Below are positions 8,365-15,700 of a stretch of 24,708 bases of DNA, piece by piece. Positions within the stretch are counted from its first letter, which is position 1. Each line of letters opens with the position of its first letter. This DNA comes from an uncultured Bacteriovorax sp. (GTDB taxonomy: Bacteria > Bdellovibrionota > Bacteriovoracia > Bacteriovoracales > Bacteriovoracaceae). The translations under genes were made by a program, and so were the position numbers. Below the pieces are notes generated by a model. The model made no database searches. It was not told where the DNA came from and was given only the letters and a program-made list of their open reading frames with translations. The stretch covers positions 1-24,708 of the forward strand of contig CAMLRB010000021.1 in assembly GCA_946482295.1 (NCBI GenBank). The letters run 5' to 3'.

Positions 8365-9444
8365 ATGATCATTCTTGTTCTGAGCGATCTCCATCTTGGA
8401 AAAGGAAAATTCCTCCAAAATGGTCAGCTCAATCTCTTAGAAGATTTTCTTGAAGACGAAAAGTTTTTCGACTTCTGTGATTATTATTCAAAGGGTGATT
8501 ACGAAAAAGCAGAAGTTCATCTCGTGCTCAACGGAGACATCCTCAATTTAATTCAAATCGACGTAGATGGTGTTTTTACAAATATCATTGATGACGAAGT
8601 AACTGTTCGTGCGATCGATGCGATCGTGAAAGGTCATCCCAAGTTCTTTGAAGGACTCAGACGATTTATCCGCATCCCCAACAAAAAAATAACTTATGTC
8701 ATTGGTAATCATGATTCAGGTATGGCCTTTAAAGAAGCTCAGAATGCCCTTCGACGTTACGTCGGAGAAGAGTTGGAGTTCTGCTTTGAAGCAAACATTA
8801 GTGGCGTACACATTGAACACGGTCATCGTTTTGAAGTTATTAATACAGTCCCTTCCGATAAATATTTTATGGAAGGTCCCAACGGAAAAATGATTCTCAA
8901 TCTCCCGTGGGGAACTCTCTTTTGTATTAATCTTCTTCCAGTTCTTAGAAAAGATCGTCCAAACATTGATAAAGTTCGTCCGCTATCTAGTTACGTGAAG
9001 TGGTGCTTTTTTTACGATTTTGCTTTCTTCTGGAAAATGACTTTTCAAGTCTGTCGTTACCTTATTCAAAGTAACTTCGACGAATTCATCAAACAAAACA
9101 GAAATTTTAAAACCACACTATCCATTCTTAAGCAGATAACGATTTATCCTCTCTACGGAAAAAAGGCGAAGGCCATTCTTCGTCGTAATCCAGGCGTTCA
9201 TACTGTTGTTATGGGGCATACTCACGTTCAAGAGTGGCTGCGCTTTCCTGAGAATAAATACTATTTCAATACGGGAACATGGAATATGATCCCGCAGCTA
9301 GATGCTGGACAGATGGAAACTTCGACTAAGTTCACTTATGTTCAAATTCGCGTAGATAAAGAAAAGCGCATTCTTTTAAACGGTTCGATGAATCTGTGGC
9401 AAGGAACGTGGAAACCTTTTCGCGAAGAAGTTTCCGCGCTCTAG
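8365..9444 (+). CDS. Calcineurin-like metallophosphoesterase with a large insertion
   Basis: 359 residues. All the metal-binding blocks of the superfamily are visible: SDLHLG (D8, H10), NGDILN (D58), GNHDS (N115, H116), a His pair EHGH (152-154) and GHTH (H285, H287). This is the dinuclear metal centre of phosphoesterases that act on nucleotides, proteins or lipid-linked sugars. The family core is about 240 residues. Here an extra segment of about 110 residues lies between the EHGH and GHTH blocks (about 160-270) and holds two hydrophobic stretches (about 178-194 and 213-232), which suggests membrane association. UDP-2,3-diacylglucosamine hydrolases (LpxH) share the core, but I cannot assign that function. 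AGGA lies six bases before ATG, and the gene starts 7 bases after the diguanylate cyclase, so it is third in that operon. Confidence 0.85.
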   Translation: MIILVLSDLHLGKGKFLQNGQLNLLEDFLEDEKFFDFCDYYSKGDYEKAEVHLVLNGDILNLIQIDVDGVFTNIIDDEVTVRAIDAIVKGHPKFFEGLRRFIRIPNKKITYVIGNHDSGMAFKEAQNALRRYVGEELEFCFEANISGVHIEHGHRFEVINTVPSDKYFMEGPNGKMILNLPWGTLFCINLLPVLRKDRPNIDKVRPLSSYVKWCFFYDFAFFWKMTFQVCRYLIQSNFDEFIKQNRNFKTTLSILKQITIYPLYGKKAKAILRRNPGVHTVVMGHTHVQEWLRFPENKYYFNTGTWNMIPQLDAGQMETSTKFTYVQIRVDKEKRILLNGSMNLWQGTWKPFREEVSAL

Positions 9445-9454
9445 TTATCAAAAT

Positions 9455-10288
9455 CTATCTTTTTCCACCACCAAAAGTAATTCCAACACTGATGTACACA
9501 TATTTTTCTGAGCTGTTAAAAGAAGAACTTGATCCATCTTTGTAAGTTTTTGGTGCGAGCGTTTTATTGTTCATACCAACACCAGTTTGTAAGTAGACAC
9601 CTGATTTGTGAATGAGACGAATGCCTGCTTCTGCACCCACACTATATCCAATGGCCCCACTGTAAACATCACCTTTATTTTTATAAGTACTATCCACAAT
9701 TATGAGACCACCGTTCACACCGCCCACGAGGTCAAGGCGAAATGATTTTGCTTTAATAAGTGGAGCGTTTGTTTGCAGTCCAATTTTTACTGTTTGAAAT
9801 TCATTACTGATTCGCCCCAGAGAACTCACAGAACCGATCGGCAGCCCTGAGCCTATAGAAGTCACTTCCATAGTTGATCGAGATTTTTCATAACTTGTTT
9901 CAATCCCTAAGTGTTCAAACATTTGGTAACCTAGCTTTACCGAACCAGCAAAGGCCCCCTCCAAGCTTCCATCTAACGATCCAGTTTTAGAATTAAGAGT
10001 TACTCCATTAGTCGTATACTTCGCATCGCTTTCGACGGACATATTGTTTTTAGCTGTCCAAGTGATGAACACTCGACCTTTAAGATGAACGTTTTCTTTT
10101 GAATCATTAGTTTTGGCATATTCAATTGCCGTTGGAGCGATACTAATTGAATCAGGATGAACACCTAATTCGCGGGCCACCTCTTCTTTGACGAGTTCTT
10201 CTTGAAGGTTGAGGTTTAGCTCGCCAGCGATAAGTGCTGAGCTTAAGAGCGTAAAAATAGCTGCTAAAAATGAATATTTGAAAATCAT
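9455..10288 (-). CDS. Probable outer-membrane beta-barrel protein
   Basis: 277 residues with a clear signal peptide (MIFKYSFLAAIFTLLSSALIAG). Residues of about 23-70 are charged, and a Gly- and Ser-rich region follows with alternating hydrophobic and polar residues (GSVKLGYQMFEHLGIETSYEKS, YVYISVGITFGGG), as expected for a barrel of some 8-10 strands. The last residues are GGGKR rather than the usual terminal Phe, so recognition by the BAM machinery would be atypical. No family is recognised; OmpW/opacity-like folds are the nearest general type. GAGGG lies seven bases before ATG. It converges on the metallophosphoesterase, with 10 bases between the two stop codons. Confidence 0.65.
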   Translation of the reverse strand: MIFKYSFLAAIFTLLSSALIAGELNLNLQEELVKEEVARELGVHPDSISIAPTAIEYAKTNDSKENVHLKGRVFITWTAKNNMSVESDAKYTTNGVTLNSKTGSLDGSLEGAFAGSVKLGYQMFEHLGIETSYEKSRSTMEVTSIGSGLPIGSVSSLGRISNEFQTVKIGLQTNAPLIKAKSFRLDLVGGVNGGLIIVDSTYKNKGDVYSGAIGYSVGAEAGIRLIHKSGVYLQTGVGMNNKTLAPKTYKDGSSSSFNSSEKYVYISVGITFGGGKR

Positions 10289-10390
10289 TTGATTACCCTC
10301 ACATGAGATTTGTTAGCATTTTACATCAGGAGGGAGGAGCTGGCGCTGAGATGGGTAAAACAGAAAGGGGGTGTCTAAATTTTAGACAAA

Positions 10391-10413
10391 AAAAGGCCCT
10401 TTTAGGGCCTTTT
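10391..10413 (-). terminator. Intrinsic terminator of the nadE / histone-like operon
   Basis: A perfect 10-bp inverted repeat AAAAGGCCCT / AGGGCCTTTT has a 3-base loop. On the minus strand the 3' arm runs into seven consecutive T. It sits directly after the stop codon of the lysine-rich protein. Confidence 0.9.
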
Positions 10414-10415
10414 CA

Positions 10416-10721
10416 TTATGCTTTTTTAGAAACTTTTTTTGTCGCTTTCTTAGCTTTTTTAGCTGGAGCTTTCTTTTTAACTTTCTTTTTCATCACTGAT
10501 TCAACTTTCTTTTGAATCTTATTAAGCTCTTTTTTTTGCTCATCCATAAATTTGCGAGCTTTTTTCACTTCGGCCTGAACAGTTTTTTCAATTTTCTTTT
10601 CAAGGTTTTTCTTCTCAGATTGAAACTTTGAAACAAGTCCAGTCACTAAGTGTTTCTTTCTTAGTTTTTCAATTTCTTGTTTGAGGTCTTGAAAAGATTT
10701 TAGCAATTGCTTTTTGTCCAT
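10416..10721 (-). CDS. Lysine-rich histone H1-like protein with coiled coil
   Basis: 101 residues. The first 75 form a charged helical or coiled-coil region (LKQEIEKLRKKH, EKKIEKTVQAEVKKARKF). The C-terminus is a Lys/Ala tail of the AKK type (KKKAPAKKAKKATKKVSKKA), as in bacterial histone H1-like proteins. Such tails bind DNA or RNA without sequence specificity, so nucleoid compaction is the likely role, by analogy only. It starts after a strong AAGGAG ribosome binding site, 25 bases downstream of the NAD synthetase gene on the same strand, and is followed by a strong terminator. A plus-strand reading frame across it is a shadow of the low-complexity Lys codons. Confidence 0.8.
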   Translation of the reverse strand: MDKKQLLKSFQDLKQEIEKLRKKHLVTGLVSKFQSEKKNLEKKIEKTVQAEVKKARKFMDEQKKELNKIQKKVESVMKKKVKKKAPAKKAKKATKKVSKKA

Positions 10722-10746
10722 GATCGATTTCTCCTTAAGAAACGTT

Positions 10747-12537
10747 TTATAGCATTTTTTTACTTATCGGGACTCGATGGCCAAAACCAAAACTTTTTGG
10801 TTTCACTTTAAGTATAGGGCAAAATTGTTTGCGTTTATACTCCGATTTCGACAAAAGTTGATAAACTTTTAAAACTTCTTCCTTTTGATGTCCGCGTTTG
10901 ATCAGGTCAGTGGCCGTAAAACGGGAAGAAAGAAGGGCCTCGAGAATTGGATCAAGGCGATCATAGGGTGGGAGAGAGTGGGAGTCTTCCTGGTTTTCCC
11001 TTAATTCGGCCGAAGGAGGCCGTTTTATGATGTCTTCCGGGATAATCAATCCGTGCTTTTTATTGATCCATTCTGCAATTTGGAAAACTTCTGATTTCCA
11101 AAGATCACCAAGAACAGAGAGTGCGCCCACGCTGTCTCCATAGATGGTTGAATAACCCACGGCCAGTTCAGACTTATTGGATGTATTGAGGACAACCGAA
11201 TTAACAGCGTTACTGCGCATATAAATCAGTGCGCCTCTTAAGCGGCTTTGAATGTTTTCATCGGCCACGCCCGCTAACTCCTGGCCAAAATTGTCTCGAT
11301 AACTTGATTTAATAGTTGAATGGATAAACTTAATAGGCATAGAAGTGAGTTTAATTCCTAAATTGCGACAGAGATCATAACTCAAATCAAAGGAGAGAGA
11401 GCTTGAAAAAAGTCCAGGCATAAAGACCGCTTCAATCTCAATCATCGTCGTTTTTTGGAGAAGGTGGAGAAGGGTAAGAACGAGCGAAGAATCCATCCCT
11501 CCTGAAAGAGCGATGGTAAATTTTTTCATGCCGTTTTTGTAAACATAATCTTTAATGCCCAAAAGAAGAGCTTCAACAATTTCTTCGCATTCATCATCAC
11601 TGAGAGGTTGCAGGCGAAGTGTATCGGCACTCAATCTTGAATTGAAAATGGTTGCCCATCCGTTAGAGTAATGGTGAAAAGGTCGAACACTTTCTTTTTT
11701 TGGTTCTTGAAAATTAGACCATGTCCAAGTGAGAACTTGTGACTTAAATGCTTCCCCTAAGCGAACGATTTCGTTTCCATCAACGATGAAGCTTTGACCA
11801 TCAAAGATGATTTCATCTTCAGCTCCTACGCGATTGACGTAGACAAAAGGAGCGCGAAGTTTTTGCGAAATTTCGAAAGCGCGATTAATGCGTATATCGA
11901 GTTTTCCTAAATGGTAAGGACTCGCAGACAAATTTATTATTAGATCACATTGTTGCTTTTGATTTTCAAAAGCAGTAACGAGTCCATCTACTGGATCTTG
12001 GTCGTGTAAATGAGCAAACCACATATCTTCACAGATAAGTAGGCCAATCGTTTTTCCCATGAAGGTAAAAATTCCTGGAGTATGTCCAGGCGTAAAATAT
12101 TTTTTCTCATCGTAAATGTCGTAGTTAGGGAGAAGTTGTTTTGTATAAAGACACTGCATCTCTTTGCCAGGTTCTAAGATATACATCACGTTTTCAATTT
12201 GAGTAGGCCAGCCGACATTATCAAATTCATATCGAAGGCCACCCATAACTAGTGCCATTTGTTCACCAGCTGGTGCTTTCAGCTGATGATGTGACCATGA
12301 GGAAAGATCATCGAGAAAGGCGAGATAATCATCAATAAAACTTTTTTTCAAAACGAGATCTTGCAGGGGATATCCTGCTGTAAAGAGCTCTGGAAAGAGA
12401 TGGAGTCCACCTGATTTTGGACGTTGAAACGAAGCCGTTAGGTACTTAAAGATTCCTTCGAAGTCGGCAATTTCATGGTGTGTTTGATGAAGATTTATTT
12501 GCATGAATGCAAGCGCCTTGATAAATTTGGTTCTCAA
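10747..12537 (-). CDS. nadE: Glutamine-dependent NAD+ synthetase
   Basis: 596 residues in two domains. The N-terminal nitrilase-type glutaminase (about 1-280) has the catalytic triad E50 (LFPEL), K133 (YTKQLLPNYDIYDEKKYF) and C169 (LLICEDMW). The C-terminal ATP-pyrophosphatase has the loop SGGMDS at 345-350 and the later NTSNKSELAVGYSTIYGD block, which binds deamido-NAD. It converts deamido-NAD to NAD using ATP and ammonia tunnelled from glutamine. The start is uncertain. TTG at 12537 keeps the first beta-strand (KALAFMQINL), is the furthest upstream start possible because a stop codon precedes it, and has no ribosome binding site. ATG at 12504 has a weak AAGG but loses part of the strand. 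It is divergent from the EamA gene, only 25 bases away, and cotranscribed with the histone-like gene. Confidence 0.95.
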   Translation of the reverse strand: MRTKFIKALAFMQINLHQTHHEIADFEGIFKYLTASFQRPKSGGLHLFPELFTAGYPLQDLVLKKSFIDDYLAFLDDLSSWSHHQLKAPAGEQMALVMGGLRYEFDNVGWPTQIENVMYILEPGKEMQCLYTKQLLPNYDIYDEKKYFTPGHTPGIFTFMGKTIGLLICEDMWFAHLHDQDPVDGLVTAFENQKQQCDLIINLSASPYHLGKLDIRINRAFEISQKLRAPFVYVNRVGAEDEIIFDGQSFIVDGNEIVRLGEAFKSQVLTWTWSNFQEPKKESVRPFHHYSNGWATIFNSRLSADTLRLQPLSDDECEEIVEALLLGIKDYVYKNGMKKFTIALSGGMDSSLVLTLLHLLQKTTMIEIEAVFMPGLFSSSLSFDLSYDLCRNLGIKLTSMPIKFIHSTIKSSYRDNFGQELAGVADENIQSRLRGALIYMRSNAVNSVVLNTSNKSELAVGYSTIYGDSVGALSVLGDLWKSEVFQIAEWINKKHGLIIPEDIIKRPPSAELRENQEDSHSLPPYDRLDPILEALLSSRFTATDLIKRGHQKEEVLKVYQLLSKSEYKRKQFCPILKVKPKSFGFGHRVPISKKML

Positions 12538-12562
12538 TTATGATACGTCTAAAGGAATTGTT

Positions 12563-13468
12563 GTGGTAGGTTTTTTTTGTATAGTACTCGCAGGACTTCT
12601 TTGGGCAATCGATACACTTATTCGCTATCCACTTCTGGGATCGGGCGTCTCTGCTGAAAAAATTGTTTTTGTAGAACATCTTTTTCTCTCCCTCATTTTC
12701 ATCCCGCTTCTTTTTAAAGAAACTAAAAAAATCGGCAATATTAAATTGTCGACCATTTTCTTTTTCATCGTCATTGGAATTTTTGGTTCGGCCATTGGGA
12801 CATTGTGTTTTACGAAGGCCTTCATGATGATTAATCCTTCACTGGTTATTCTTCTGCAAAAACTTCAGCCCATTGTGGCCATCACTGGCGCACGTATTTT
12901 CCTCGGCGAAAAAGTTAAGCCCCAATTTTATATTTTTGGAACACTTTCACTCATTGGTGGATTCCTTATTTCATCGGCCGATATATTACCAGGCCTCTCG
13001 CAACTGGATTTTTCTCCCGCCCTTTTAGGGAAGACTGCCATGACGGGTTATGGTCTGACTTTGATCGCAGTGTTTAGCTGGGGAGCGTCTACGGTTTTTG
13101 GAAAAAAACTTTCGGGCCAAGGTTATGACGAAATTCAAATTATGGGCGGACGCTTTATTTTAGGTTTTGCGTTCATGACCTTCTATATTTCAACGCAATT
13201 TGGCGGTCTTAATCTCGATTGGAACTTCGTTGTCTACGGAAAAATCCTCGCGATGGTCCTTCTTTCGGGCCTCATGGGAATGTACGTGTATTACAAAGGC
13301 CTAAAGCTTATCTCTGCCCGAGTCACGGCCCTTGCAGAAATGTTCTTTCCATTTAGTGCTGTGGCTATCAACTGGGTCTTTCTCGATGCTAAACTCCTTC
13401 CGATTCAACTGTTGGGAGCGGTGATTCTCATCGTGTCATCAGCAGTCATTCAGCTTAAGAATTATTAA
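12563..13468 (+). CDS. EamA/DMT family membrane transporter
   Basis: 301 residues, almost wholly hydrophobic, with about ten membrane helices in two EamA repeats: the first includes AGLLWAIDTLIRYPLLG, and the second begins near TLIAVFSWGASTVFGKKLSG. DMT-superfamily members export or import small metabolites such as amino acids or nucleotide sugars; the substrate is unknown. GTG at 12563 is chosen because AAAGGA lies six bases upstream and the first helix begins at once. An in-frame ATG at 12503 would add 20 unlikely residues and overlap nadE. It lies 35 bases upstream of the UXS-like gene on the same strand, so a role in carrying a sugar-related substrate is possible but unproven. Confidence 0.85.
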   Translation: MVGFFCIVLAGLLWAIDTLIRYPLLGSGVSAEKIVFVEHLFLSLIFIPLLFKETKKIGNIKLSTIFFFIVIGIFGSAIGTLCFTKAFMMINPSLVILLQKLQPIVAITGARIFLGEKVKPQFYIFGTLSLIGGFLISSADILPGLSQLDFSPALLGKTAMTGYGLTLIAVFSWGASTVFGKKLSGQGYDEIQIMGGRFILGFAFMTFYISTQFGGLNLDWNFVVYGKILAMVLLSGLMGMYVYYKGLKLISARVTALAEMFFPFSAVAINWVFLDAKLLPIQLLGAVILIVSSAVIQLKNY

Positions 13469-13478
13469 TTTTCTAATA

Positions 13479-13513
13479 ATTTTCATGGCAAGAGGAGATT
13501 TTCATGGCGAGAG
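13479..13513 (+). repeat. Imperfect tandem duplication of a start-codon region
   Basis: A 16-base unit, ATTTTCATGGC(A/G)AGAG, occurs at 13479-13494 and again at 13498-13513, 19 bases apart, with 15 of 16 bases identical. The AGAGGAG ribosome binding site lies between them. Only the second ATG (13504) is in frame with the UXS-like protein; the first is shifted by one. Confidence 0.8.
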
Positions 13514-14475
13514 TACTGACCCCTCCAAGTTTGGAAGGGAAAACGTTTTTGGTGGCCGGTGCTGCTGGTTTTCTTCCAAGTACACTGTGTGAGTTTTATT
13601 TAAATCTCGGGGCCAAAGTGATTGGGCTTGATAATTACATCACAGGCTCAGTTTCAAATATAGACATTCTCACTAGCTACAAAAATTTCGAATTCCACGA
13701 AGTAAACATTTATGAGCGAATTCCTAATTTTAGAGATCTTAGAATTGATTACGTTCTTTCTATGGCAAGTCCTGCTTCTCCTATTGATTTTTCAAGCATT
13801 CCGCTTGAAATCCTTCGAGTGAATTCAGAAGGCACACTTAGATTACTTGAGCTAGCTCAGGAAAAACGCTCGCGTTTTCTCGAGGCCTCTACAAGTGAAG
13901 TTTACGGTGATCCGGAGATCCATCCACAGCATGAAAATTATTTGGGACACGTGAATCCGATAGGCCCTCGATCTTGTTATGATGAATCCAAACGTTTTGC
14001 TGAAGCGCTCACGATGACATATAATCGCAAGTATCAAGTCGATACTCGAATCGTGCGCATTTTTAATACCTATGGTCCCCGCATGCGTCCGAATGATGGG
14101 AGAGTGATTCCCAACTTCATCACGCAGGCCATGAGTGGGGAAGATCTCACGATTTACGGCGATGGTTCGCAAACGCGGTCGTACTGTTACTCCACTGATA
14201 TGGTTCAAGCGATACATACAGTGCTTATGAGTGATGAAGTATCTCCGGTGAATGTGGGTAATCCTGATGAGTATACGATTCTTGAAACGGCCGAAACGAT
14301 CATCAGAGTCTTGGGAAGTTCTTCGAAAATAACGTATCTTCCTCTGCCGACAGATGATCCAAAACGGAGACGTCCTGACATCACGAAGCTTCAAAGTTTT
14401 TCAGACTTCGCTCCAATCGTGACTTTTGAACAGGGGATTCGTCAGACGGCCGAGTATTTTAAAAATCTCGTTTAG
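13504..14475 (+). CDS. UDP-glucuronate decarboxylase-like / NAD-dependent sugar-nucleotide SDR
   Basis: 323 residues, extended short-chain dehydrogenase fold. It has an N-terminal Rossmann loop at 19-26, catalytic Ser/Thr 129-131 (ASTSEVYGDPEIHPQ), and Y159xxxK163 in the context NPIGPRSCYDESKR. The ASTSEVYGDP and GPRSCYDE blocks, and the later RIFNTYGPRMRPNDGRV, match UDP-xylose synthases closely. The expected reaction is UDP-glucuronate to UDP-xylose plus CO2 with bound NAD; a related epimerase or dehydratase is possible. Oddly, the dinucleotide loop reads GAAGFLPS instead of GxxGxxG, so the third Gly is replaced. AGAGGAG six bases upstream fixes the start. It is followed by a glycosyltransferase that could use the product for surface polysaccharide. 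Confidence 0.85.
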   Translation: MARVLTPPSLEGKTFLVAGAAGFLPSTLCEFYLNLGAKVIGLDNYITGSVSNIDILTSYKNFEFHEVNIYERIPNFRDLRIDYVLSMASPASPIDFSSIPLEILRVNSEGTLRLLELAQEKRSRFLEASTSEVYGDPEIHPQHENYLGHVNPIGPRSCYDESKRFAEALTMTYNRKYQVDTRIVRIFNTYGPRMRPNDGRVIPNFITQAMSGEDLTIYGDGSQTRSYCYSTDMVQAIHTVLMSDEVSPVNVGNPDEYTILETAETIIRVLGSSSKITYLPLPTDDPKRRRPDITKLQSFSDFAPIVTFEQGIRQTAEYFKNLV

Positions 14476-14494
14476 GAAAAGGAATGTGAATCTC

Positions 14495-15541
14495 ATGAAA
14501 GTTGCCATCACCTGTGATCATTTGCTCGCTCGCAACCATTACACTGAAATTATCGAGAGCCTCTGTGAAATTTTTCCTGAAGCTCCCATCTATTGTTTCG
14601 CTCACAAAAAGGGATCAATCTTAGGTCACATCGAACAGAGAAAAATTCGCTCAACAGGTCTTTCAAACATAGTTAAGACGGAAGAAGAATTTTACTCACA
14701 CGCTCACAAACTTCCATCCCTGGCTAAAAATCTTTACGTATCGTGCGAGTACGAACTTGTGATCAACGTTTCAAAAGGATTCTCTCAAGGAATCAAACGT
14801 TGTGATAAAAGTAAACTCCTCACATATTTATACGATCTCGATCTCGACGGAAAAATTAATAAAACTTTCTTGCAAAAAATCTTCGCGCCTTTTGTTCGCA
14901 ACTGGGTGGAAAAATCTTTAAAAAGTGCCGATCAACTTTTTGTCACAAGAGAAGACTTAGCGGTTGCATTGAAGCCAATCAATCCAGGCGTTGAAGTGAT
15001 GGCCCCACCCTTTCGCGTTTCGGATTATGCACTTTTTCCCAAAGACATGTTCAAACATCATTTCTATTTGATCGAAGCTCAAGGCCTCTCATCTGATCAG
15101 GCCCAAAAAATTATGGAGTGGATGAAAGAGTGGAATTACCAATTTCAATTCATAGGCCAGGATGAACACCTCGCGAATTTAAAACTTGGTCAACCCGAAA
15201 GCACTTTTTTCGGAAACCGTTGCAGCGGCGAACACGTTCCGGTCATGGCCGCTTCACGCGCACTCATCAGCTTCAACACAGAAACATTTCCTCAATATCC
15301 TCTTGGCACACTGGCCACTGGTCGCCCCGTGATCGTCACGCGCGCTCTCAAAAAATGGATCGAAGGAACAGGAATTTCTTTTGTTGATGGACTCGATAAA
15401 GAGTCGTTCCACAAGGCCCTTCAAGACGTCGACACCCACGAAAAAGATCTCGAAGGACAAAAACTCCGCGCCCACGTCATGGCCTATCACGATGTAAAAT
15501 TCAAGGCGGCGATGAAGCGGGTTTTAGACAAGCTGGTTTAA
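14495..15541 (+). CDS. Glycosyltransferase, GT4-like
   Basis: 348 residues, no membrane segment. The N-terminus (MKVAITCDHLLARNHYTEIIESLCEIFPEAPIYCF) and the following GS(I/L)-x-IEQRKIRSTGLS stretch look like the acceptor domain of GT-B family 4 transferases of the WbaZ type. The C-terminal half has the donor-domain features SFNTETFPQYPLGTLATGRPVIV, the usual Glu- and Gly-rich loop that grips the sugar nucleotide. It should transfer a sugar from a nucleotide donor onto a surface glycan or LPS. The donor may be the product of the upstream UXS-like enzyme, by inference from adjacency. ATG at 14495 is preferred over in-frame ATG 14426, which overlaps the upstream gene, because AAAAGGA lies just after the preceding stop, although its spacing is long (about 11 bases). 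Confidence 0.78.
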   Translation: MKVAITCDHLLARNHYTEIIESLCEIFPEAPIYCFAHKKGSILGHIEQRKIRSTGLSNIVKTEEEFYSHAHKLPSLAKNLYVSCEYELVINVSKGFSQGIKRCDKSKLLTYLYDLDLDGKINKTFLQKIFAPFVRNWVEKSLKSADQLFVTREDLAVALKPINPGVEVMAPPFRVSDYALFPKDMFKHHFYLIEAQGLSSDQAQKIMEWMKEWNYQFQFIGQDEHLANLKLGQPESTFFGNRCSGEHVPVMAASRALISFNTETFPQYPLGTLATGRPVIVTRALKKWIEGTGISFVDGLDKESFHKALQDVDTHEKDLEGQKLRAHVMAYHDVKFKAAMKRVLDKLV

Positions 15542-15577
15542 TTAGCTGATGGGAAACTCTTATCTCTAACCGATTTT

Positions 15578-15658
15578 ATGAAAAATGGATTCAATTTTCA
15601 CCAAACGATTGTTATTTCGCTGATAACAGTGATCCTAATGGGGATTATACTGCTATAA
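15578..15658 (+). CDS. Candidate 26-residue single-helix membrane peptide
   Basis: ATG AAA AAT at 15578 opens a 26-codon frame ending in TAATAA. The first residues are MKNGFNFHQT; the rest is one run of 16 uncharged, mostly hydrophobic residues (IVISLITVILMGIILL), enough for a membrane helix. This is the general form of small membrane proteins and type I toxins. Against it, there is no ribosome binding site upstream, and the -10 element of the next gene lies in its last codons. I keep it as a low-confidence call in a 159-base gap that otherwise holds only that promoter. Confidence 0.25.
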   Translation: MKNGFNFHQTIVISLITVILMGIILL

Positions 15659-15659
15659 T
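15651..15659 (+). promoter_or_regulatory. Extended -10 promoter upstream of the two-TM membrane protein
   Basis: TGCTATAAT is a perfect extended -10 (TGnTATAAT), 42 bases before the start codon. No convincing -35 is found 16-18 bases upstream, which an extended -10 does not need. Confidence 0.55.
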
Positions 15660-15700
15660 AAAAGTGACTATTATTAATTTGAACCCTATGTAAGGTAATC

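Noticed and set aside
10303..10515. Open frame on the plus strand across the terminator and the lysine-rich gene.
   Set aside because: It is the complement of Lys codons (a Phe/Leu-rich product) and crosses a strong terminator.
12503..12562. Upstream ATG start for the EamA protein.
   Set aside because: It would overlap the nadE coding start and lacks a ribosome binding site; GTG at 12563 has AAAGGA at six bases and starts the first helix.
13460..13481. Perfect 8-bp A/T hairpin after the EamA gene.
   Set aside because: The stem is wholly A/T, overlaps the stop codon and has only a few T after it, so it is too weak to call a terminator. The downstream genes look cotranscribed.
13852..14394. 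180-codon open frame antisense to the UXS-like gene.
   Set aside because: The plus strand has a clear catalytic protein; the antisense product has atypical composition, no ribosome binding site and no recognisable features.
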